Assembly: GCA_016716665.1 (NCBI GenBank)
Contig: JADJVH010000001.1
Coordinates: 186,001-250,000 of the forward strand
Reading direction: 5' to 3'
Source: Candidatus Opimibacter iunctus
GTDB lineage: Bacteria > Bacteroidota > Bacteroidia > Chitinophagales > Saprospiraceae
Length of the DNA stretch: 64,000 nt
Part shown: positions 1 to 7,151 of the stretch, one piece after another
How the letters are laid out: each line of letters starts with the position of its first letter
Numbering within the stretch: the first letter of the stretch is position 1
Notes under the pieces: generated by a model
Database searches by the model: none
What the model was told of the DNA's origin: nothing
What the model saw: the letters and a program-made list of their open reading frames with translations, nothing else
Program-made: the position numbers and the translations under genes

Positions 1-239
1 ACGATGGAGTGTTCCTGCAGGTTATGGCCTTCTCCCGGGATATAGGCAATAACCTCAATGCTGTTTGTCAACCTTACCTTCGCTACCTTCCTCAGCGCCG
101 AGTTCGGCTTCTTGGGGGTAGTGGTATATACACGGGTGCACACGCCTCGCTTCTGAGGGCAAGCATCCAATGCACGAGCCTTGCTTTTATAAACAACCTG
201 CTCGCGACCTTTCCTAACTAATTGATTTATAGTAGGCAT
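1..239 (-). CDS. rpsL: 30S ribosomal protein S12, 5' part (runs off window start)
   Basis: Translating the minus strand from the ATG at 239 gives a protein beginning MPTINQLVRKGREQVVYKSK and continuing with the S12 core (CPQKRGVCTRVYTTTPKKPN, then KVAKVRLTNSIEVIAYIPGE). S12 is part of the small-subunit decoding centre, and the conserved TPKKPNSA loop is where streptomycin-resistance changes occur in other bacteria. About 79 codons are present and the remaining 3' part lies outside the window. In most bacteria rpsL starts the str operon (rpsL-rpsG-fusA), so rpsG and fusA are expected beyond the window edge. The match is unambiguous; only the end is missing. Confidence 0.97.
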   Translation of the reverse strand, partial: MPTINQLVRKGREQVVYKSKARALDACPQKRGVCTRVYTTTPKKPNSALRKVAKVRLTNSIEVIAYIPGEGHNLQEHSI

Positions 240-286
240 ACGTTATTTTTACACATTAATTCAGACGCCTTTTTTGAAAGCGAATG

Positions 287-294
287 CAAAGATA
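287..294 (-). promoter_or_regulatory. Putative -7 element of rpsL promoter
   Basis: The minus strand reads TATCTTTG, a match to the Bacteroidota sigma-A -7 consensus TAnnTTTG, about 47 nt upstream of the rpsL ATG. No TTTG -33 box was seen at the usual spacing, so this rests on the -7 element and its position. Confidence 0.55.
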
Positions 295-557
295 TGACTA
301 TTTCTCCGGATACTTGGTATACCCTCCCCAATTTATTCCTGTAAATCTCAATGGGTTAGCTAAAAAGGAGGTCTTTCCCTCCGTTTATGGCCAATGAAGT
401 ATGCCAAATGAGCCAATAAGGGTAGTCGTAACGGGCGTAAAGAAAAAGGTAAAAGTCCAAAAGGGGCTGTGGTTATTGGATGATAAAGCAGCTATCTTGT
501 CAAAGTTTGCGGGAACACACAATCATAGAACAGGATACACATCAAAATACATCATAT
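295..557. other. Intergenic region between rpsL and the acetyltransferase gene
   Basis: No convincing gene, RNA or long repeat was found here. A short GGAGG/CCTCC inverted pair lies near 366-381. The open frame continues upstream of the acetyltransferase to 480, but that stretch does not look like protein of the family, so it is treated as leader. Confidence 0.5.
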
Positions 558-1001
558 ATGAAAATAAATATTCGTAAAGCAGATTCCGGTGACCTGGGGG
601 CTATCCATTCCCTGGTCAGGGAGCTCGCAGAATATGAGCGGGGGTTAGATAAAGTGACAACCACCCCGGAAAGCTATAGGGCAGACTTCGCAAGGGATGC
701 CTTTGAGGCATTTGTGGCAGAGATGGAGGGAGAGATCGTCGGTATGGCGCTCTATTGCGGGATGTTCAGTACATGGCGCGGCAGGATGCTCTACCTCGAG
801 GATTTTATCGTAAAAGAGGCCATGCGTGGACACGGCATCGGCAAATTACTTTTTGAAGCTTTCCTGGAAGAAGCCAGGCGGCAGGAGGTAGCGCTGGTGA
901 AATGGCAGGTGCTCAACTGGAATGAGCCTGGCCTGAATTTCTACAGGAAGTATGAGACCAGTTTTGATGACGAGTGGGTGGATTGTAAGATTTTCTTTTA
1001 G
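558..1001 (+). CDS. GNAT family N-acetyltransferase (diamine/thialysine acetyltransferase-like)
   Basis: This 147-aa protein fits the GNAT fold. It starts MKINIRKADSGDLGAIHSLV, has the family-typical ELAEYERG segment, a strand ending YLEDFIVKEAMRGHGIGKLL that contains the acetyl-CoA pyrophosphate loop (R-G-H-G-I-G), and a C-terminal WNEPGLNFYRKYE motif. This layout is characteristic of the spermidine/diamine and thialysine acetyltransferase subgroup, which acetylates primary amines of polyamines or lysine analogues in the cytoplasm; the exact substrate cannot be read from sequence. I chose the ATG at 558 rather than the upstream in-frame ATG at 480 because family proteins begin at this point. 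It is a single gene followed directly by a repeat array. Confidence 0.85.
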   Translation: MKINIRKADSGDLGAIHSLVRELAEYERGLDKVTTTPESYRADFARDAFEAFVAEMEGEIVGMALYCGMFSTWRGRMLYLEDFIVKEAMRGHGIGKLLFEAFLEEARRQEVALVKWQVLNWNEPGLNFYRKYETSFDDEWVDCKIFF

Positions 1002-1235
1002 GCAGGGAACAGGGAGCAAGGGAGCAAAGGAGCAAGGGAGCAAAGGAGCAAGGGAGGAAAGGAGCAAGGGAGGAAAGGAGCAAGTCGGAGTGTAGCGGAG
1101 ATCCCGCACGCTGCGAAGCCGTAAAGCGGGAGGGCAGAGGGCAAGGAGCAAGGGAGCAAAGGAGCAAAGGAGCAAGGGAGCAAGGGAGTAAAGGGCAGGG
1201 GGCAAGGGGCAAGGGAGCAAGGAACAGGGAAGAAA
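1002..1235. repeat. Intergenic array of GGAGCAA(A/G) units with embedded structured element
   Basis: From 1002 to about 1235 the plus strand is built of near-perfect units GGGAGCAA/AGGAGCAA (period 8). Inserted at 1084-1131 is a different segment: AGCGGAGATCCC (1094-1105), then a block at 1107-1139 that ends in GCGGGAG, so TCCCGC and GCGGGA can pair. The block 1107-1139 is identical over 33 bp to 54314-54346. The array begins right after the acetyltransferase stop codon. No coding signal; frames through it on the minus strand are low-complexity artefacts. Confidence 0.85.
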
Positions 1236-1267
1236 GTATACAGGAAGTACCTGAGTTTTATCCTGTT

Positions 1268-2692
1268 TTAGAAGTGAAAATTGAGGACAAGGTTGTGTAC
1301 CTGCATGTCTACTTTATTGAAGATATACTTGTCATTGGCATAGGTTTCCCCTGCATTGAATTTTGCAGCGAGGAGATACTGCACATCAAACCCTTCAAAA
1401 AAACCTTTGAAGAAATAACGGATAACAAGATTGGCCTGCACATAAGAAGGCATTCCATACTTATTAAGCCTTGTATCCTTTACATCCGGAAGATGATAAT
1501 ATCCGACGCCAACGCCTGCTGAAAACAAATCAGGCTGGAAAAAGTAATTAACCTTTCCTAAAAAGGCATGGACATCTCCAAACCCTTCATTGCGTTCGCG
1601 GGGCAGAAAAGTAAAGAGCGGGTCCCTGCCCCACTCCCTTGGCATGAGATATCTTCCGGTTGAAGTGATCCGGCTGTAATTCATGGACGCTTCAAGGTGA
1701 CTGGATTTGTAGCCTGCCCTGAACCCAAAACTCATCGATTTACCATTTTCAGGATAGTAAGCCTGGTCCTCATCATCATTTCCCCCATTGCCTGCGCCAT
1801 CCTGCCGGATCACCTGTGCTGCAATCACGAGCGTGTTCTTATTTTGCAACCACTGGTTAATTTCCAACTGACACATTGCTGTATTCATCACATTGTCCGC
1901 ATAGACATCCCACAATTGAACTGTATACTTCTCTTTCCACTTTCCAGTAAGGCCTACGTATCCAATACCAGCGCTCTTAACATGGCCCCTGTAGTCCGAT
2001 TTCGATCCATCGGGATTTACCCCTGATGAGTAAAGGCCAAAAGTGTTTTCAATCGTGTACCAGCTATCCGTTGATCTCGGAGACATGGCATATAAAAATC
2101 CTGACTCAAGATGTGTATGCTCCCATTCCTTAAGGCGTAAAACGACACCTTCAACCGCACCCGGACGCATACGGCCATCCTGAAGGTTAATGAATGGTGT
2201 ATTTATAAACTGTCGTCCGAACATAATCTCCGAATGGCTCCAGGAATACGACAAGGACAATTCTTCAAGCCGGTCGAGCCCCGTCGTGCTCTCAGGATTG
2301 ACCACATCAAACAAACCCACTTCATACCTGTTGTATAGCACGGTGACAGAATCCGGTGTGGCAAGATCTGACGATGCTATATTAAAGACATATGACCCAC
2401 CTACTGCAAAACGGAAGCCATAGAAAGAACCTGTTTCGAAACGGATACCACCTCCGGCTGCATTGGCATAATAATCAGTAAGTGCTCCTGCATTATTAGT
2501 GGCCATAAAGAAATAACGAAAATGGCCATTCACCTTTCCATGCCTGAAAGCGGACAGAATGGACATTGAGTCCTTTTCAGTCTGTTCTATGCCCTTGTAA
2601 GGCAGTGGTGGTTCACCTACTTCCTGATGTTGCGCAAAAACAAAAGAAGGCAGTGTCCCCCATAGAAGGAATATTAAAATCCGAAGATTCAT
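1268..2692 (-). CDS. Outer-membrane porin-like beta-barrel protein (OprD-like)
   Basis: The 474-aa product has a signal peptide (hydrophobic segment after MNLRILIF, cleavage near FVFAQ) and a barrel-like body: alternating amphipathic strands, many Tyr/Trp/Phe girdle residues and a C-terminal phenylalanine (VLNFHF), typical of outer-membrane barrels. The motif region around YSWSHSEIMFGRQFINTPFI resembles the OprD-type porin family, which passes small solutes. It is the distal gene of a minus-strand run of sulfur genes, 24 bp beyond the DsrE-like gene, so it may carry a sulfur anion or another small substrate of that system; this is inference from position. Family assignment is by general pattern, so an unspecified porin is the safe reading. 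Confidence 0.65.
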   Translation of the reverse strand: MNLRILIFLLWGTLPSFVFAQHQEVGEPPLPYKGIEQTEKDSMSILSAFRHGKVNGHFRYFFMATNNAGALTDYYANAAGGGIRFETGSFYGFRFAVGGSYVFNIASSDLATPDSVTVLYNRYEVGLFDVVNPESTTGLDRLEELSLSYSWSHSEIMFGRQFINTPFINLQDGRMRPGAVEGVVLRLKEWEHTHLESGFLYAMSPRSTDSWYTIENTFGLYSSGVNPDGSKSDYRGHVKSAGIGYVGLTGKWKEKYTVQLWDVYADNVMNTAMCQLEINQWLQNKNTLVIAAQVIRQDGAGNGGNDDEDQAYYPENGKSMSFGFRAGYKSSHLEASMNYSRITSTGRYLMPREWGRDPLFTFLPRERNEGFGDVHAFLGKVNYFFQPDLFSAGVGVGYYHLPDVKDTRLNKYGMPSYVQANLVIRYFFKGFFEGFDVQYLLAAKFNAGETYANDKYIFNKVDMQVHNLVLNFHF

Positions 2693-2716
2693 ATGATGTG
2701 AATGGCGAAAGGAAAT

Positions 2717-3148
2717 CTATTGGCCCGCGCGGATATAACTCCAGCCTTCTTCCTGCTTTTTTACAATTTCAATAATTCCTGCCTTTACAAATCCTGCTTC
2801 AGGTATTATTTCTTCTTTGGTGACTTTCCTTTCCCTCATTGTATTCTCGCACACCACAAACTGTATACCCTTACCTTTTAGTTCAATGATTTTAGGCTGG
2901 ACAATAGTTTGCTTTGTTGTGAGCATAGCAATGCCCGGGCCATGACAGACTACTTCGACCGTTGAATTGGGGGCGGCAGCAAGGACATTGCCCAACTGTC
3001 TCACCAGCATCTTATGGACATTTGTATCCGCTGACGTCAACTGGAATACAATTTTATGTTGTGCCAGGTCAACATCTGTAGATTCATTTTGGGCATTCAC
3101 CAAGGTTGTTATAAACAACATACCAGTCAATAAAATGAAATTTCTCAT
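2717..3148 (-). CDS. Secreted DsrE-family protein
   Basis: A 143-aa protein starting MRNFILLTGMLFITTLVNAQ, a clear signal peptide. The mature part has the DsrE/DsrF-like alpha/beta layout: KIVFQLTSADTNVHKMLVRQ, NVLAAAPNSTVEVVCHGPGI, then IIELKGKGIQFVVCENTM. Two cysteines fall in the strand-end positions (VVCHG and VVCENT) used for sulfur relay in related proteins. Cytoplasmic DsrE proteins carry sulfane sulfur; periplasmic homologues of this length are common next to sulfur-oxidation genes. I preferred the ATG at 3148 over the one at 3178 because it begins the signal peptide. It sits 10 bp after the SoxB-like gene and should be cotranscribed with it. Confidence 0.75.
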   Translation of the reverse strand: MRNFILLTGMLFITTLVNAQNESTDVDLAQHKIVFQLTSADTNVHKMLVRQLGNVLAAAPNSTVEVVCHGPGIAMLTTKQTIVQPKIIELKGKGIQFVVCENTMRERKVTKEEIIPEAGFVKAGIIEIVKKQEEGWSYIRAGQ

Positions 3149-3158
3149 AGTTAAGTAT

Positions 3159-4853
3159 TTAACGAAATGTATAATCAACTCCGGTCACCTGGGTCAGCAG
3201 GGACTGGGGGCCATCTAATATTCTTGCAGCAAGCGGTGGAGTCGGAGTCACCGGACTGTTTGTCCGGAGATAACTTCTCATGACTTCATGCAGGGTATAG
3301 GGCGTATTGACGGCATCCTTCACGCCTTTGATCCTGCATAGCATATCAACAGGGTCACCATCCCTCTCACATGCGCAGATATTGTATAGTTTATCTGCAT
3401 CAACCGGCTGGCCACCGATCATGATACTCTGTATTCTCTTGCCTTTGTCGCCAAATGCGTTGAATGTAATGTCCATTCCCTTGAACTTGACGACCCAACC
3501 GCCAAAGCGTTCAGCTGCATTTTTAGCAAATACATTATTGAGTTCCTTTTCCAGCCACTCCCTGATCTGGCTACCTGTGGCTTTTGCCTTACGCACAACG
3601 CTGTCAACCGGCAACATATCAAAGATAAATCCCTCGGTAACAGGAATGTTTCCTGTTTCGTCAGGAGTTGAACGTGGCGGACAAAACCTGAATCCGTTTG
3701 ACAAAACAATATCTACCTCAGGCACCTGCCATGCAAGTGCATTGAGGATCATCGTATCGATGGTGTTCTCTATCACAAAATACCGATACAGCGGCAAGGT
3801 GCTATACCCCACTACTTTATTAATCTCTTCATCGAAGGGGTCTTCATTGGATTGGATTAGTGCACTCATTTCCTTATCTGCCTTCAAGTCATCAGCCCCT
3901 ATCTCAATGAGCCTATAATCATCATTGATGATCCTGCCATCCTTGACTGTGAGCTTCAGGCTACCGACAAAAGACCCAAAAGCACCCGGCTCTACGACCT
4001 TAGCGTACTTGCACTGAATTGGCTTCCTGACGCGCTCATGTGTATCACCTCCAAGAATATAATCTACCCCTTCACATTGTGGCAGATTCGCCAGATAGAT
4101 CTGCTGGGACAAACCCAGGTGGGCAATTACAATCACATAGTCACAGCGTTCATCTTCCTTCAACACGGAAACAAAATGTGCTAAATTTTCTTCAGGGGGC
4201 GTATATAATATGCCCTTACTGTAATTGGGCGATTGCCTTATCGGAACTAACGGATCCGTATAACCAAGGAATCCGATTTTGACTCCGCGAACATTCCAGA
4301 TATAGTAAGGCAAAAAGATCAACTCCCCTCTTTTCCCTTCGCCGAGGTCATGATACATATTGGCGCATACTTTAGGGGCATCGAGGGCGCCAAGCAAGGT
4401 TTGCATATTCCGCTTGCCATAGATTACTTCCCAATTGCCCGGCAGATAAAGATCATATCCTAATTGGTTCAGCACAGGCACAAGGGCTTTCCCTGTAGTC
4501 TTGACAGATAGTTCGCTTCCCTGAAACATATCTCCTGTATCGATGATAAAGGTATCCGGATTTGCCTTTCTTGCCTTCTTGAAATAGGTTGCCATCCGGG
4601 CATAGCCACCAGTCTTACGGAATACGGCTTTGTCATTTTCCCAGAACAGTTCATCATGGGGATGCACCTGGCAATGGACATCCGTTGTCTGAAGGATTTC
4701 GATCGTGTATGATTTGCCTTTTTCAATGGATCCAGCATTGGGCTCCTTATCAGATGACATCGCGGATGCCAGGACTGGATTCAATGTTGAAACGCTGGTA
4801 ACAGCTCCTACTGCACCTAATTTTTTTAGAAAGGATCTTCTATTGTCAGTCAT
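3159..4853 (-). CDS. soxB: SoxB-like metallophosphoesterase/5'-nucleotidase family protein (thiosulfohydrolase)
   Basis: A 564-aa protein with a twin-arginine-type leader (NRRSFLKKLG) pointing to Tat export. The N-terminal half is a calcineurin-like dimetal domain: D58/H60 in TTDVHCQVHP, DTGDMFQG at 105-112, GNWE at 139-142, AHLG at 244-247 and GGDTHE at 268-273. The C-terminal half is the 5'-nucleotidase-type domain. GNWE followed by YG is typical of SoxB rather than of nucleotidases (usually GNHE). SoxB hydrolyses the sulfate group from cysteine-S-thiosulfonate on SoxY. No soxYZ, soxXA or soxCD is visible in this window, so a complete Sox cycle cannot be claimed and another substrate is possible. 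It ends 1 bp before the start region of its cytochrome neighbour's stop, implying one transcript. Confidence 0.75.
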   Translation of the reverse strand: MTDNRRSFLKKLGAVGAVTSVSTLNPVLASAMSSDKEPNAGSIEKGKSYTIEILQTTDVHCQVHPHDELFWENDKAVFRKTGGYARMATYFKKARKANPDTFIIDTGDMFQGSELSVKTTGKALVPVLNQLGYDLYLPGNWEVIYGKRNMQTLLGALDAPKVCANMYHDLGEGKRGELIFLPYYIWNVRGVKIGFLGYTDPLVPIRQSPNYSKGILYTPPEENLAHFVSVLKEDERCDYVIVIAHLGLSQQIYLANLPQCEGVDYILGGDTHERVRKPIQCKYAKVVEPGAFGSFVGSLKLTVKDGRIINDDYRLIEIGADDLKADKEMSALIQSNEDPFDEEINKVVGYSTLPLYRYFVIENTIDTMILNALAWQVPEVDIVLSNGFRFCPPRSTPDETGNIPVTEGFIFDMLPVDSVVRKAKATGSQIREWLEKELNNVFAKNAAERFGGWVVKFKGMDITFNAFGDKGKRIQSIMIGGQPVDADKLYNICACERDGDPVDMLCRIKGVKDAVNTPYTLHEVMRSYLRTNSPVTPTPPLAARILDGPQSLLTQVTGVDYTFR

Positions 4854-4854
4854 G

Positions 4855-5922
4855 TTACTTCTGTGCTGTTGTCATAGATTTTTTCTGCTCCTCAAGGATG
4901 TGTTTAAAAGGTCCATACTTGTGTTGCTTTTCAGTAAAGGGATCACCGTAGGGCCCAAAAGGGTGATCAACCGGTTTCTTAGAAATATCAGGCCAGTCAC
5001 GGGGGACTTTGATGTGTGGCCTGCTTTGCGAATTGACAAAGGCTGCCACATCCCATGCTTCGTCTTCTGTCAATAATGGACTGGAGTGGGAAACGCCAAG
5101 AGGCATATTGAACCTGGCATACTTTGCGAATGTAGAAATCCGGTACAATCCTGCACCATCATTATAACTATGTGGTCCCCATAAAGGCGGATAGGTGTAC
5201 TCTAGTCCATCGGCGGCCATCTGCCCCTGCCCGTCAGCCTGGTGGCAGGTTACGCATTTTGCATTATAGATTGCTTTACCATTTTCAGGATTGGCTGCAC
5301 GGTCGAGGTAGGCCAGTTGCTTTAGTCCGGTCCCATTTGGAACAGATCCTTTTGGAACGTCTGATCCCAGAAAAGTGATATAGGCTTTAATGGCCTGCAT
5401 TTCCCTGCTCAGGGTATCCAGGCCCTTTCCGTTGAGACTGCGCTCAAAGCAATCATTGACCCGTTTGTAAATATTCTCTGAGGTTCCGCTCCTTGCCCTG
5501 AACTTGGGATAAGTGGAGGATACTGCTCCATAATTATTACCAAACACCTTTGTCCCTGCATCAAGATGGCAATTCTGGCAATTCATGCCATTGCTGATCT
5601 GCATGACGATCCCTTTTGGGCCAAGATATTTTGCTGTATGTGCTATCAACTCCTTTCCGTAGGCGATTTGGGCTTGCAAGGATACATCCTTAACACTGCC
5701 AGGATCAGGAGCAGTCCAAAAAACTTCTTTTGGCAATTCTTCCGTGATCAATACCGTTTGCCGTCTTGCCTGAAGCTCATTATCAATTCCCTTCATGATG
5801 TCATCACCATACAAAAGGATAATAGGTACAAGGGTTATCGCCACAAGTATAAAAATGAGCAATGCCTTTAACTGACTTATAGCCCTGGCTATCCGGTCAA
5901 CCCTTTCCTGATGCTGATCCAT
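4855..5922 (-). CDS. tsdA: Dihaem cytochrome c, thiosulfate dehydrogenase (TsdA)-like
   Basis: The 355-aa product has an N-terminal membrane anchor (about residues 18-38) and two c-type haem sites, CQNCH at 115-119 and CVTCH at 223-227. Cys158 in NDCFERSLNGKGL lies 43 residues after the first haem cysteine, matching the position of the unusual cysteine axial ligand known in TsdA. TsdA oxidises two thiosulfates to tetrathionate, or works in reverse, in the periplasm. The protein is anchored rather than soluble and longer at the C-terminus than typical TsdA. It lies directly upstream of the SoxB-like gene and 21 bp after the YeeE gene. Another dihaem cytochrome role is possible, but the spacing of Cys158 favours thiosulfate chemistry. 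Confidence 0.75.
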   Translation of the reverse strand: MDQHQERVDRIARAISQLKALLIFILVAITLVPIILLYGDDIMKGIDNELQARRQTVLITEELPKEVFWTAPDPGSVKDVSLQAQIAYGKELIAHTAKYLGPKGIVMQISNGMNCQNCHLDAGTKVFGNNYGAVSSTYPKFRARSGTSENIYKRVNDCFERSLNGKGLDTLSREMQAIKAYITFLGSDVPKGSVPNGTGLKQLAYLDRAANPENGKAIYNAKCVTCHQADGQGQMAADGLEYTYPPLWGPHSYNDGAGLYRISTFAKYARFNMPLGVSHSSPLLTEDEAWDVAAFVNSQSRPHIKVPRDWPDISKKPVDHPFGPYGDPFTEKQHKYGPFKHILEEQKKSMTTAQK

Positions 5923-5943
5923 AATGGGCCCTGACGGTGTTGT

Positions 5944-6471
5944 CTAGTGAGGAAGTTTTTCGCGTATATATCCGTATGTCCAGGTACCTGCAATGGCGCT
6001 CAATAGTGTGACAGCTATGACGGTGGCTCCTGAACCAATAAGCGCAAAGAGCGGACCCGGGCATGCCCCGGTTATAGCCCATCCAAATCCAAACAATAAT
6101 CCACCATAAATCTGGCCTACACTGAATTGCTTCCTATGGAATTCGATCTGCTCTCCATAGATCGTCCTGACCTTGAGTTTCCTGATCAACAGGACCGAAA
6201 TAACACCAACGACAACTGCGCTCCCAATCACCCCATACATATGGAATGACTGGAACCTGAACATTTCCTGAATCCTGAACCAGCTGATGATTTCTGCCTT
6301 GACAAAGACAATGCCGAAGGCAATACCTACCACCATGTATTTCAGATTATGATACCACTTATGTGTCAGTTGGCTCTCATTGATGCACATGGCATCCAGG
6401 GCCCTTACCTGAAATTCTTCTGCGGTTTCAATTCCGTCATTTAGGATATTTTCTGTTTTGTTGACTTGCAT
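5944..6471 (-). CDS. YeeE/YedE half-size membrane protein (sulfur-compound transport)
   Basis: A 175-aa integral membrane protein with about four hydrophobic segments and the signature GWAITGACPGPLFALIGSG near residues 130-150, containing the conserved Cys of the YeeE/YedE (DUF395) family. Full-length members such as the thiosulfate importer TsuA hold two such halves in one chain; here the halves are split between two adjacent genes (this one and 6484-7044). The family moves thiosulfate or related sulfane sulfur across the inner membrane. A cytoplasmic N-tail of about 45 residues is unusual. Only 12 bp separate it from the partner gene, so the two are expected to act together. Confidence 0.8.
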   Translation of the reverse strand: MQVNKTENILNDGIETAEEFQVRALDAMCINESQLTHKWYHNLKYMVVGIAFGIVFVKAEIISWFRIQEMFRFQSFHMYGVIGSAVVVGVISVLLIRKLKVRTIYGEQIEFHRKQFSVGQIYGGLLFGFGWAITGACPGPLFALIGSGATVIAVTLLSAIAGTWTYGYIREKLPH

Positions 6472-6483
6472 GATGACTAAATT

Positions 6484-7044
6484 TTAAAGGGCCAGAATAA
6501 AAGGTAGAATCCAGTTTGCCATGATGATCCCTCCGACCATGAAGCAGCATGTTGCCACCAGTGAAGGCCATTGCAGGGTCGACAGGCCCATGATGGCATG
6601 ACCGCTCGTACACCCACCTGCATACCTGGTGCCAAAGCCAATCATAAAGCCACCGACCACCATCATGATAAATCCCCTGAGGGTGAGCAGTGACGACCAG
6701 CTAAAAACATCTGCAGGAACAATTGAATCAAAATTGGTGATCCCATAACCGGACAGTTCTGTTGCCAGGTCTGGATGAACCACTACAGGGTTAGGATTGC
6801 CCAGCAGACTCATTGCGATAAAACCTCCCAGGAGGATACCCGCAACAAAAAACAGGTTCCATATTTCCTTCTTCCACTCGTACTTGAAAAAGGGGAGATT
6901 TGCCGGAAGGCAGGCAGCGCAAATATGCCTCAAGGATGAGGAGATTCCAAATGCCTTATTCCCAATGATCAACAATACCGGAACGGTGAGTCCGATCAGG
7001 GGGCCCGCCACATACCATGGCCAGGGGTTTTTTAAAATATCCAT
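6484..7044 (-). CDS. YeeE/YedE half-size membrane protein (partner half)
   Basis: A 186-aa membrane protein with four or five hydrophobic segments and the second type of YeeE/YedE signature, GTRYAGGCTSGHAIMGLS, near residues 140-158. In full-length transporters this motif occurs in one half and the GACPGP motif in the other, so this gene and the one at 5944-6471 probably form one functional unit for thiosulfate or sulfane sulfur uptake. Similar split pairs next to metallo-beta-lactamase/rhodanese genes are known in other bacteria. It is the first gene after the hairpin at 7089-7123, so the genes below it form a transcript separate from, or only partly coupled to, the dioxygenase gene. Confidence 0.8.
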   Translation of the reverse strand: MDILKNPWPWYVAGPLIGLTVPVLLIIGNKAFGISSSLRHICAACLPANLPFFKYEWKKEIWNLFFVAGILLGGFIAMSLLGNPNPVVVHPDLATELSGYGITNFDSIVPADVFSWSSLLTLRGFIMMVVGGFMIGFGTRYAGGCTSGHAIMGLSTLQWPSLVATCCFMVGGIIMANWILPFILAL

Positions 7045-7088
7045 GATAGAAGAATGTGTTTAAGTAGGTGTGATGTATTGAAATATAA

Positions 7089-7123
7089 AGCAAGGTTACC
7101 TTATTGAAAAAGGCAACCTTGCT
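7089..7123 (-). terminator. Hairpin between dioxygenase-rhodanese gene and YeeE pair
   Basis: AGCAAGGTT at 7089-7097 pairs perfectly with AACCTTGCT at 7115-7123, and CC/GG pairs extend the stem. It lies 29 bp after the stop of the upstream minus-strand gene and 45 bp before the next start. The minus-strand sequence after the stem (CTTTATATTT) is only partly T-rich, so it may be a terminator, a processing site or an attenuator. Confidence 0.6.
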
Positions 7124-7151
7124 GTTGAGAAATAAAACAGTGTTGTCTGAT

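Noticed and set aside
9..221. Plus-strand open frame at the window start
   Set aside because: It is the antisense of rpsL, whose minus-strand translation is unmistakable.
846..1220. Minus-strand open frames rich in Leu, Pro, Ala, Cys and Ser through the GGAGCAA array
   Set aside because: Low-complexity translation of a tandem repeat; the same sort of frames appears at 49972-50362 and 54116-54503 over other arrays.
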